Origin: an uncultured Candidatus Saccharibacteria bacterium
Lineage (GTDB): Bacteria > Patescibacteriota > Saccharimonadia > Saccharimonadales > Saccharimonadaceae
Length of the DNA: 64,000 bases
Direction: 5' to 3'
Assembly (NCBI GenBank): GCA_946222005.1
Contig: CAMIHP010000007.1
Coordinates: forward strand, 1-64,000
The position numbers and the translations under genes are program-made. The notes under the pieces are model-generated. The model saw only the letters and a program-made list of their open reading frames with translations, was not told where the DNA came from and did not search any database. Positions 42,014 to 49,950 of the stretch are shown here, in pieces (the first letter of the stretch is position 1; each line of letters begins with the position of its first letter).

Positions 42014-43059
42014 ACGGCTTCCTCCAAAATGTGAGAGAGATTATCGTAGAGTGGGATATGTTCGCGGGCAAGAAGCGTTTTTGCTTCAGCCTCGCGGTTA
42101 CCTGTTAGGCGGACAGCGAGTGGCGGGAGGTCAGGTAGCTGCTGCTTGGCACTAATGATGGCCGCCGCTACGTCGTCGCAGCGTACAATACCACCAAAGA
42201 TATTAATAATGATGAGCGCCACGGCAGGGAAGCGGGCAATCTGCTCGAAGCTAGCCAGGATCTTCTCTGGAGTTGCCGTGCCACCAATGTCAAGAAAGTT
42301 GGCTGGTTGCACACCGCGGGCAGTCACCGCATCAACAGTTGCCATTGCCAAGCCCGCACCATTGGCAATCGTCGCAACCGTCCCATTATGGTCGAGCGTG
42401 ACGAAATTATGATCCTCTAGGGCTGCTTCGTGCCACTGCGGGTGGCGAAACAGCGCCGCATCGTCAATCGTCATCTTAGCATCACCAGCGATGAGCTGGC
42501 CATCTGTCGTCACAACGAGTGGATTAATCTCGAGTAATAGACAATCGTTGTTAATAAAGCAACGCAAACAATTCGCTACCACATCCTCAAGCGCAAAGGC
42601 TTGCTCTGGCAGCGACAGATACTCCGCCAGTGCTTCGGCCACAATAGGAACCGTTTGTGTCGTAATGGCCTGGCGAAAGAACGCCACACGATCGTGCTCT
42701 TCCACATCAATGCCACCGCTGGTGTGGGCGAGTAGCTCGATGGATGATTGCTCACGGTTAATCGTGAGAGAAATGTAACACTCGCGGGCGATAGAGAGAA
42801 CTTCCTCAGCAAGAAGCTTCGTGGGGGTGTAGCCACCAATATCGAGAGCAAAGAGACGCTGAATGGTTGGCACAACGGCGGATTGCTCGCGGACGATCAC
42901 CACGCCACCTGCCTTGCCGCGGCCACCGATCGGCACTTGTGATTTGAGGACAATAGGGGCAGTGGGCACCACCGTTGCAGATTCTACAACATTACTCTGC
43001 GGTACTGCCACACCAACCTCAGCCAAGCACTGCTTGGCTTGGTATTCAAGAAGACGCAT
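42010..43059 (-). CDS. sucC: Succinyl-CoA ligase (ADP-forming) beta subunit
   Basis: 349 residues from MRLLEYQAKQCLAEVGVAVP, the standard SucC start; six codons further upstream are also open. ATP-grasp fold with VLKSQVPIGGRGKAGGVVIV, LLLEINPLVVTTDGQLIAGDAKM (metal-binding region) and the C-terminal NFLDIGGTATPEKILASFEQ and IFGGIVRCDDVAAAIIS. About 40 residues shorter than E. coli SucC. Predicted leader of one base. No other citric-acid-cycle gene is visible in the window. Confidence 0.9.
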   Translation of the reverse strand: MRLLEYQAKQCLAEVGVAVPQSNVVESATVVPTAPIVLKSQVPIGGRGKAGGVVIVREQSAVVPTIQRLFALDIGGYTPTKLLAEEVLSIARECYISLTINREQSSIELLAHTSGGIDVEEHDRVAFFRQAITTQTVPIVAEALAEYLSLPEQAFALEDVVANCLRCFINNDCLLLEINPLVVTTDGQLIAGDAKMTIDDAALFRHPQWHEAALEDHNFVTLDHNGTVATIANGAGLAMATVDAVTARGVQPANFLDIGGTATPEKILASFEQIARFPAVALIIINIFGGIVRCDDVAAAIISAKQQLPDLPPLAVRLTGNREAEAKTLLAREHIPLYDNLSHILEEAV

Positions 43060-43066
43060 AGGTATT

Positions 43067-43072
43067 ATTGTA
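43067..43072 (-). promoter_or_regulatory. Leaderless promoter of sucC, -10 element
   Basis: Minus strand GTACAAT; predicted start 43060, one base ahead of the chosen ATG. Confidence 0.55.
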
Positions 43073-43229
43073 CGCATAGATGGCGAATATGCAAAATGAT
43101 TGCGTGCATAACAGGGGTGATAAGACGCAGGTTAATTGTGCACTAGTAGAGTATGATATGCTACTTTCATATGAAAGCCGGTCTTTAAAATTCGCTTCTT
43201 TGGCGCTGACCTGTCATCTCAAGCTTGAG

Positions 43230-44255
43230 CTATTTACCAGTAAAAAACTTCCGGAATTTGAGTAGACCTGTCTGGTTAGGTAGTGGACCGTTGTGGATAA
43301 TACTACGGATATAATCGACCGATACGCTTCGCTGCCGCTGGATAGCAAAGCGCTGGCGATAGGCCGCTGGCTGGCGAATAACAGAAGCGAGCATACCACG
43401 CAGTGCCGGCCAACCATTGCCATGGCGCAGTGCACTCAAGAATATCAGCCAATAGGTGAGGCAAAAACGCACACCAATCGACCAAAACAGCCGTCCTGGC
43501 ACATTCTTGATAAAAATCAGCGGCAAGTTCTTAAAGGTATTGTATACCGCGAGCCCTGGAACTTTGCTACTGCTGGCACCAACCTTGTGGTATGCGACGG
43601 CGTGCGGCGTGAAGCGCACTGTCCAGCCTGCTAGCTGCGTGCGAAAGCTGAGATCGACGTCTTCGTAGTACATGAAGAATGCTTCGTCAAAAAGGTCAAC
43701 AGTGTCGAACAGTGCCGTGCGATACACTGCTCCACCACCCGTTGCACCAAACACCGCTCCGGCCTCTGTTGGCGCATGGCTAATTGGCTCATCACGGTGG
43801 CGTGGGCCAGGCAAACCCCAGGTGGTGTAGAAGTCGCCCGAGCTGTCGATGGTCGTTCCATCGCGACGAGCGAGTAGCCCAGTGGCAATACCACAGTGCG
43901 GATGAGTTCGTAGCTCGTCCACTAGGGCTTGGCACCAGTGTGTGTTGGCGACTGCGTCGGGGTTAAGCACACCAACAAAGCGAAATTGCTGCTCTTTAGC
44001 ATAGCGCAGGCCTGTGTTAATACCACCGGCGAAGCCGAGGTTGCGCTGATTCTCAATGATGACGAGACTAAGCGCAGGGTGCTTAGCTTGATATGAGCGG
44101 AAGCGTGCCACCGAGTCATCATGCGAGTCGTTATCGACTACAACAATGGTTGGCACTAGCGTCTGCTGCGCCAACGAATCGATGCATTCTAGGGCATCAT
44201 CGGCGCCGTTCCAGTTAAGAACTATGATTGCAAGATTGTTTTTTACCACGGTCAT
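43230..44255 (-). CDS. Rhamnosyltransferase-like GT2 glycosyltransferase
   Basis: 341 residues. NNLAIIVLNWNGADDALECI, VVVDNDSHDDSVARF, NLGFAGGINTGLRYAKEQQF, GVLNPDAVANTHW (DXD region reads NPD) and GGGAVYRTALFDTVDLFDEA with FFMYYEDVDLSFRTQLAGW: the WbbL/rhamnosyl type of GT2. A role adding rhamnose or another sugar to a surface polymer is inferred. If the shared palindromic -10 at 44256-44265 is used, the transcript would start at the GTG of codon 3 (44249), so translation may begin there. Confidence 0.88.
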   Translation of the reverse strand: MTVVKNNLAIIVLNWNGADDALECIDSLAQQTLVPTIVVVDNDSHDDSVARFRSYQAKHPALSLVIIENQRNLGFAGGINTGLRYAKEQQFRFVGVLNPDAVANTHWCQALVDELRTHPHCGIATGLLARRDGTTIDSSGDFYTTWGLPGPRHRDEPISHAPTEAGAVFGATGGGAVYRTALFDTVDLFDEAFFMYYEDVDLSFRTQLAGWTVRFTPHAVAYHKVGASSSKVPGLAVYNTFKNLPLIFIKNVPGRLFWSIGVRFCLTYWLIFLSALRHGNGWPALRGMLASVIRQPAAYRQRFAIQRQRSVSVDYIRSIIHNGPLPNQTGLLKFRKFFTGK

Positions 44256-44265
44256 ATTATATAAT
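44256..44265. promoter_or_regulatory. Palindromic bidirectional -10 element
   Basis: ATTATATAAT is its own reverse complement and gives TATAAT on both strands. Plus-strand start predicted at 44272 (7-base leader to ATG 44279); minus-strand start at 44249, the G of a GTG codon in frame with the GT2 gene. Confidence 0.7.
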
Positions 44266-44278
44266 GGCCAGAGAAACT

Positions 44279-45088
44279 ATGAAAGTAACAAATCTTTTGC
44301 AACGAAAAAACCGTATCTTGCTGCGCGAGCTGGTCGTAACGGACTTCAAGCTACGCTACCAGGGATCGGTGCTGGGTTATTTGTGGTCAATCCTCAAGCC
44401 GATATTTTTGTTTATTATTTTGTATATCGTGTTCGATAAATTCCTCGGCCTTAGTAAACAAGTCGAGCACTATCCAGCGTATCTTTTAGTGGGAATTGTG
44501 CTATGGAACTTCTTTAGTGAGGCGACGGTGCAAGGGCTGCAGTCGATTGTCTCGCGCGGTGACCTGATCCGCAAGATCAACTTCCCCAAATATATCATCG
44601 TTATCTCTGGTACCATCTCGGCCTTTATCAACCTCGCTATCAATATGGTAGTGATTCTGGGCTTTTGTTTGTTTAATGGTGTGCATTGGTCGTGGGAGGC
44701 GCTGCTTGTGGTGCCGCTGATCCTCGAGCTTTATGTGCTTTCCTTGGCGGTGGCGTTTTTCCTTGCGACGATCAATGTGAAATACCGCGATATTGGCTAC
44801 CTGTGGGAGATATTCATGCAGGCTGCCTTCTATGCTACACCGGTTATTTATCCCTTGCAGATGGTGATGGAGCGTATGCCGGCTGCTGCGCCATACCTCA
44901 TGCTCAACCCAGCCGCCCAGATCATCCAAGATGTCCGCCAGGTGCTGGTAACACACCAGACTATCCAGCTCTATGATCTTGTTTCTTTCCCGTGGGTACT
45001 CATTCCATTTATTTCGATTATCATTATCATTCTGTTGGCGGTGTTTTATTTCCGGCGCAACCAGCAGTATTTTGCGGAGAGTATCTAG
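44279..45088 (+). CDS. Wzm-like ABC-2 polysaccharide export permease
   Basis: 269 residues, six membrane helices, ABC-2 family. Start MKVTNLLQRKNRILLRELVV; then DFKLRYQGSVLGYLWSILKP, the hallmark of polysaccharide and teichoic acid exporters (Wzm, TagG, RfbA). Helices such as LFIILYIVFDKFLGL and FINLAINMVVILGFCLFNGV follow, with MQAAFYATPVIYPLQMV. It moves a completed lipid-linked glycan across the membrane with the ATPase encoded next; the stop TAG is directly followed by its ATG. Confidence 0.93.
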   Translation: MKVTNLLQRKNRILLRELVVTDFKLRYQGSVLGYLWSILKPIFLFIILYIVFDKFLGLSKQVEHYPAYLLVGIVLWNFFSEATVQGLQSIVSRGDLIRKINFPKYIIVISGTISAFINLAINMVVILGFCLFNGVHWSWEALLVVPLILELYVLSLAVAFFLATINVKYRDIGYLWEIFMQAAFYATPVIYPLQMVMERMPAAAPYLMLNPAAQIIQDVRQVLVTHQTIQLYDLVSFPWVLIPFISIIIIILLAVFYFRRNQQYFAESI

Positions 45089-46249
45089 ATGGCGCAACCA
45101 ATCGTTGTTATCAATAACCTCACCAAGTCCTTCAAGATCCCGCTGGAGGCAAGCTCGGGCATCAAGCAAAAGCTCATTAATATTCTTAAGGGGCGCAAAG
45201 GGTATCGGGTTTTTACGCCACTTAAGGATATCGACTTTACCATCAACGAGGGTGATTTCTTTGGTATTGTTGGGCGCAATGGCTCAGGCAAGAGTACATT
45301 ACTCAAGACAATCGCTGGTATCTACACCCCCAATAGCGGGAGTGTCGAGGTGGGTGGCTCGCTGGTGCCGTTTATCGAGCTGGGTGTTGGCTTTAACCCA
45401 GAGCTCACTGGCCGCGAGAATGTCTTTCTCAATGGTGCACTGCTCGGCTTTAGCCACGACGAGATGGAGGCAATGTATGATAAAATTGTTGATTTTGCCG
45501 AGTTGGGCGACTTTATGGAGGAGCGGCTCAAGAATTATTCTAGTGGGATGCAGGTGCGCCTGGCTTTCTCCATTGCCATCCGTGCCCATGCCGATATCTT
45601 GCTGCTAGATGAAGTCTTGGCAGTAGGGGACGAAGCCTTCCAAAAGAAGTGCTACGCCTATTTCGATAAGCTTAAGCGCGAGAAACGCACTGTTATCCTC
45701 GTCACGCACGATATGTCGGCGGTAGAGCGCTTTTGCAACAAGGCAGTGTTTATCGAGGATGGGAAGGTGAAGATGATCGGCAAGCCATACCGCATCGCCG
45801 CTGCCTATAGCCGGAGCAACATTAAGAGTTACAACGAGTCAGAAGGGCTAGACGAGCAAATATCAGACGACTTTGATATCACCCTGCGCGGCAGCGATGG
45901 CAATGAGCAAACGGTGTATGAGTATAACGAAACTATGACGGTGGAGTTAGAGTGGCAGCAAACAGGGGTCAAGCACGTTGGTGTAGCAATCTTCCGCGAG
46001 AATGGCGAGTATGTCTATGGCCCTAACACCTACCAAGAAAAAGTGAAGATTGCTGGCAAGAATCGTGCGACCTACACGGTGCAGCTCAACCTCAACGAGG
46101 GGAGTTATTTCATCAAGGCTGGCTTGATGGGGACGGACGACACGAAGACGATCGCCTTTACTGAGGAGGGGCCGCACTTCTCGGTGCAACGTGATTATGA
46201 TCATGGCCGGTGGGGTGGTGTTACCAAGCTCAAGCATACCTGGAAATAG
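45089..46249 (+). CDS. Wzt-like ABC polysaccharide export ATPase with C-terminal substrate-binding domain
   Basis: 386 residues. Walker A GIVGRNGSGKSTLLKTIAGI, signature LKNYSSGMQVRLAFSIAIRA, Walker B ILLLDEVLAVGDEAFQKKCY and switch VTHDMSAVERFCN. Residues about 250-386 form a beta-rich Wzt C-terminal domain (GNEQTVYEYNETMTVELEW, NLNEGSYFIKAGLMGTDD), which in O-antigen exporters reads the chain's terminal residue. Having this domain suggests recognition of a capped glycan. Follows the permease with no gap. Confidence 0.93.
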   Translation: MAQPIVVINNLTKSFKIPLEASSGIKQKLINILKGRKGYRVFTPLKDIDFTINEGDFFGIVGRNGSGKSTLLKTIAGIYTPNSGSVEVGGSLVPFIELGVGFNPELTGRENVFLNGALLGFSHDEMEAMYDKIVDFAELGDFMEERLKNYSSGMQVRLAFSIAIRAHADILLLDEVLAVGDEAFQKKCYAYFDKLKREKRTVILVTHDMSAVERFCNKAVFIEDGKVKMIGKPYRIAAAYSRSNIKSYNESEGLDEQISDDFDITLRGSDGNEQTVYEYNETMTVELEWQQTGVKHVGVAIFRENGEYVYGPNTYQEKVKIAGKNRATYTVQLNLNEGSYFIKAGLMGTDDTKTIAFTEEGPHFSVQRDYDHGRWGGVTKLKHTWK

Positions 46250-46255
46250 GGAGAA

Positions 46256-47671
46256 ATGTCGTATATATTACATCGTTTGACGCACCTTATCAAAGCCAAT
46301 CGCCATCTCCACCGCGCGGTACGTTACCTCCTGGCGCCGTATCGAGCCTATCTTGATGCTCGCCAGCGTCGCATCTACGATGCATGGCAGCGTCAGCATA
46401 CTGAGCAGCCGCCAGCACTTGCCTCACTTACTGAGCAGCCGCGTATCTCCATCATTGTACCGACGTATAATACGCCGATTCCATTCCTACGAGAGATGGT
46501 ACAGTCGGTGGTGGCGCAGTCGTACCCACATTGGGAACTCATCCTCGTTGATGATGCCTCGACTAATGAGACTACTCGTCAGGCGATCCGTGACTTAGCC
46601 GAGGACATACCGCAGCTCAAGCCATTCTTTTTGGACAAAAACCGCCACATTGCCGGTGCAACCAACTATGGTATCGCACAGGCTACGGGCGAGTACATTG
46701 CGCTGCTTGATCATGATGACACTCTCCACCCTGATGTACTTCTGTGGGTTGCGGCCGCGATCGACCGCACTGGCGCGCAGTTCGTCTACACCGATGAGAC
46801 GAAGATGGATGAGCACGGGCGGCCCTATCAGCCGTTTTTCAAGCCCGGCTGGAACGAAGATTTTTTGCGCGCAGTGAATTACATTACGCACTTTGCCGTC
46901 ATGTCGCGCCAGTTACTCACAGGGGTCGGCGGTGAAGATGGGGCGTATAATGGCACGCAGGATTGGGAGTTGTTCTTGCGCCTGACGCGGGCTTTGCAGC
47001 CCGAGCAGATTGCCCATGTACCGCAGATCCTCTACTATTGGCGTGTTCACCAAGCCTCTACAGCGAAAGACCTTGATGCCAAACCTTACGTTATCGATGC
47101 GCAGCGCCGTGCTCTCGAAGCGGATAGCGCCGCTCGCCAGGTGCAGACCCAGGTAGAGCGCGACCCGCAGTATGGCGCTCAGTGGCAGATGAGCTATAGC
47201 TTAGGCCAAGCATATAGCATTGACACCGCGTTGTTTGATGAGTCGACCACTGTTGGTCAGTTGCTCGAGACAACCACTGCTGAGATGGTATGTCTAACGC
47301 AGCATAATGCACTGCCCGCTGCCACGCTGCAGCACCTCGCTACCGATGCCGCTCGCCCAATGATTGGTGCAGTGGTACCACGTATTACTGATGAGCAGCA
47401 GGTGATTGCAAATTTGTCGTCGATTTTGCAGCCATCGGTGGTGGATCTGCTTCAGCAGCTCAGTCGGCGCTCATTTACCAAACATATCTACTTGACAGCC
47501 CGCTATAATCTTGGTACTATCGACGCACCAACAGTGGTGGTGGCGCGTACCAAACTTGCCGCTCTTGCGCCAGATACACCGCTCACCAGTGCTCAGATAA
47601 CTGCTGCACTCTGTGGTAAAGGATACAACACACTATATAACCCGCACGTAACGCCAGAGGAGGACGTATGA
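46256..47671 (+). CDS. Glycosyltransferase family 2
   Basis: 471 residues. After about 60 basic, amphipathic residues comes a GT2 domain: RISIIVPTYNTPIPFLREMV, ILVDDASTNETTRQAIRDL, AGATNYGIAQATGEYIALLD, with DHDD as the metal-binding motif, and FVYTDETKMDEHGRPYQPFF. The last 170 residues have no clear match and may be a second, degenerate domain. AGGGAGAA precedes the ATG; the stop overlaps the next start by four bases. Part of the Wzm/Wzt operon. Confidence 0.88.
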   Translation: MSYILHRLTHLIKANRHLHRAVRYLLAPYRAYLDARQRRIYDAWQRQHTEQPPALASLTEQPRISIIVPTYNTPIPFLREMVQSVVAQSYPHWELILVDDASTNETTRQAIRDLAEDIPQLKPFFLDKNRHIAGATNYGIAQATGEYIALLDHDDTLHPDVLLWVAAAIDRTGAQFVYTDETKMDEHGRPYQPFFKPGWNEDFLRAVNYITHFAVMSRQLLTGVGGEDGAYNGTQDWELFLRLTRALQPEQIAHVPQILYYWRVHQASTAKDLDAKPYVIDAQRRALEADSAARQVQTQVERDPQYGAQWQMSYSLGQAYSIDTALFDESTTVGQLLETTTAEMVCLTQHNALPAATLQHLATDAARPMIGAVVPRITDEQQVIANLSSILQPSVVDLLQQLSRRSFTKHIYLTARYNLGTIDAPTVVVARTKLAALAPDTPLTSAQITAALCGKGYNTLYNPHVTPEEDV

Positions 47672-49884
47672 TCGGTAAAGTACACAAAGCCGCCAAGAAA
47701 AGCATGAAGATTATCAAAGACGATGGAATGATTGGCTTTGGTAAGCGCGCCACGAAGTATGCCTATTATCGTAAATTCCCCGAGCGAAAACAGAAGTATT
47801 ACAAAGATATCCTCTTTATCAACGGCTGCACCTTGCCGCACCCCGAGCGCTACCGCGTGGCACATCAGATGGAACAGCTGATGTCGCAGGGGCTAACGGT
47901 GGAGAGTGTGTTTTATGATCGACTCTCGCTGGATAACCTCAAGTATTATCGTGGCTTCGTCTTCTTTCGTTGCCCAGTGACAGAGACGGTGCGGGAATTT
48001 ATCAAGCAAGCAAAGTTCTTCAACAAGACCTGCTTCTTCGATATCGACGATCTTGTCATCGATCAAACGTACACCGACGGTATCAAATACGTCCAGCAGA
48101 TGAACCAGGCCGATAAGCAGCTCTACGACGATGGGGTGAACCGTATGCGTGAAACGCTTAAGCTCTGCGACCACGTTGTGACGACTACAACGCAACTGCG
48201 TGATGAACTGCAAAAGTACACCACTGGTGATGTCCTGATTAACCGTAATGCTGCCTCTGATGAGATGATCAAGACGTCTAATATTGCGCTGGAAGATTTG
48301 GCTGAAGGGAAGATTGCCAAGGATGCAGACAAAATTATCATCGGGTACTTTAGTGGGAGTATTACGCACAATGAGGACTTTGAGCTGGTGATCCCAGACT
48401 TGATTCGGCTGTTCGATGCGTATCCGCAGCTCCACCTCAAGATAGCCGGGATTCTCGACGTACCGGCCGCGCTTGAGCCGTATAAAGAGCGGGTGATGAC
48501 GTCGGGCTTTGTCGATTGGCGGGAGCTGCCCGCAGTGATGGTGGATTGCGATATCATCCTTGCACCCCTGGTCGATACGATCTTTAACCGGGCGAAGTCT
48601 GAAAACAAATGGCTCGAGGCTGGCCTCGTCAAGGTGCCGACGGTGGCGAGCCAGGTGGGGGCCTTTGCCGAGCAAGTGAAGGACGGCGAGACGGGCCTCT
48701 TGGTTGGCGCGGATAACGATTGGTATGCAGCGCTCGATCGCCTCATTACCGACAAAACACTGCGCACTCAGCTGGGTGAAAATGCACGCAAGATTGCCGC
48801 CAATGATTATTCGACGGTCTACACTGGCTACACGCTTGCATCGTTTATACGGGAGCGCTTGGCGCGCAATATTGGCTTTGTCTTGCCTTCGACGGATATC
48901 TCGGGTGGAGTGATCGTTGCTGTCAAGCATGCCGATATTCTGCGCAAGGCGGGCTGGGATGTAACGCTGATCGATTCAGTGAGCAAGCACGCCCTCAAGC
49001 AGGCCAAAAAGACCTACCAATACCGCTCCGAATTGCCAGGTTTTAATGTTATTACAGCGCACAAGACGAAGATAGAGGCCTTCTTTGACACACAAGTGGC
49101 GACGCTGTGGTCAACGGTAGAGATTATCAAGAAACATCCCAATGTGCGCAATCGGCTCTACTTCGTTCAGAACTTCGAGACTGATTTTTATATCCCCGGC
49201 ACAGGTGGCCCACGCTTCGCGGCCAATGCATCGTACTGCGACCAGTCGGGCGTGCGCTACGTAACAATGTCGCTCTGGTGCCAGAAGTGGCTCAAAGATA
49301 TGTTTGGCAAGGATGCGAAGTATGTCTCGAACGGCATCGATATCGAGTATTATCCATACCGCGAGCGCGATTTTGACAGTGGTCGCAAGATAAAAATCCT
49401 CGTTGAGGGCGATAGTAAGAGTGAATATAAGAACACCGACGAAGCCTTCCACATCATCAACCAACTCGACCCTGCGAAGTATGAAGTTTCGTACCTATCG
49501 TACCGCAAAGAGCCGAAGGACTGGTACCGTGTCGATACATTCTACAACCGCATCGCGCCCGAGAAGGTCGGCGAAGTATACGCCAGCTGCGACATTCTCA
49601 TCAAGACAAGCATCCTCGAGAGCTTCTCCTATCCACCACTCGAGATGATGGCAACTGGTGGTCTTGCGGTAGTGGTGCCCAATGGCGGTAATGTCGAGTA
49701 CCTCAAGGATGGCGAAAACTGCCTCCTCTACCAACAGGGTGATATCGCGGCTGGTGTCGCAGCGGTAGAGCGCCTGGTGGCAGACAAAGCACTACGCGAC
49801 AAGCTCATCGCCGGTGGCCGCCAAACTGCCAACGACTATCAGTGGAAGAATATTGAGGAGAAGGTGGCAGCGATTTACAAATAA
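47668..49884 (+). CDS. Two-module glycosyltransferase (GT4-like, tandem)
   Basis: 738 residues holding two GT-B modules. The first (about 35-395) has FFDIDDLVIDQTYTDGIKYV, IIGYFSGSITHNEDFELVIP, and NKWLEAGLVKVPTVASQVGA. The second (about 405-738) begins NIGFVLPSTDISGGVIVAVK and ends with FSYPPLEMMATGGLAVVVPN (E-x7-E type motif) and WKNIEEKVAAIYK. A fusion like this can add two sugars in turn. Last gene of the Wzm operon; a strong terminator follows. Confidence 0.88.
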   Translation: MIGKVHKAAKKSMKIIKDDGMIGFGKRATKYAYYRKFPERKQKYYKDILFINGCTLPHPERYRVAHQMEQLMSQGLTVESVFYDRLSLDNLKYYRGFVFFRCPVTETVREFIKQAKFFNKTCFFDIDDLVIDQTYTDGIKYVQQMNQADKQLYDDGVNRMRETLKLCDHVVTTTTQLRDELQKYTTGDVLINRNAASDEMIKTSNIALEDLAEGKIAKDADKIIIGYFSGSITHNEDFELVIPDLIRLFDAYPQLHLKIAGILDVPAALEPYKERVMTSGFVDWRELPAVMVDCDIILAPLVDTIFNRAKSENKWLEAGLVKVPTVASQVGAFAEQVKDGETGLLVGADNDWYAALDRLITDKTLRTQLGENARKIAANDYSTVYTGYTLASFIRERLARNIGFVLPSTDISGGVIVAVKHADILRKAGWDVTLIDSVSKHALKQAKKTYQYRSELPGFNVITAHKTKIEAFFDTQVATLWSTVEIIKKHPNVRNRLYFVQNFETDFYIPGTGGPRFAANASYCDQSGVRYVTMSLWCQKWLKDMFGKDAKYVSNGIDIEYYPYRERDFDSGRKIKILVEGDSKSEYKNTDEAFHIINQLDPAKYEVSYLSYRKEPKDWYRVDTFYNRIAPEKVGEVYASCDILIKTSILESFSYPPLEMMATGGLAVVVPNGGNVEYLKDGENCLLYQQGDIAAGVAAVERLVADKALRDKLIAGGRQTANDYQWKNIEEKVAAIYK

Positions 49885-49912
49885 AGTTGTTGTCTTGTTA
49901 TAATGTATGACA

Positions 49913-49936
49913 CTCCTCCCACAGATATGGGAGGAG
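49913..49936 (+). terminator. Intrinsic terminator of the Wzm/Wzt operon
   Basis: A 9-base stem CTCCTCCCA / TGGGAGGAG with a 6-base loop, followed by CTTTTAT. Confidence 0.88.
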
Positions 49937-49950
49937 CTTTTATATGTTGA

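Noticed and set aside
44501..45169. Open frame of 222 codons on the minus strand
   Set aside because: Antisense to the Wzm permease; highly charged composition typical of a reversed membrane protein.
47893..48930. Open frame of 345 codons on the minus strand
   Set aside because: Antisense to the two-module glycosyltransferase; no domain and no ribosome site. Long shadows are common in this GC-richer part.
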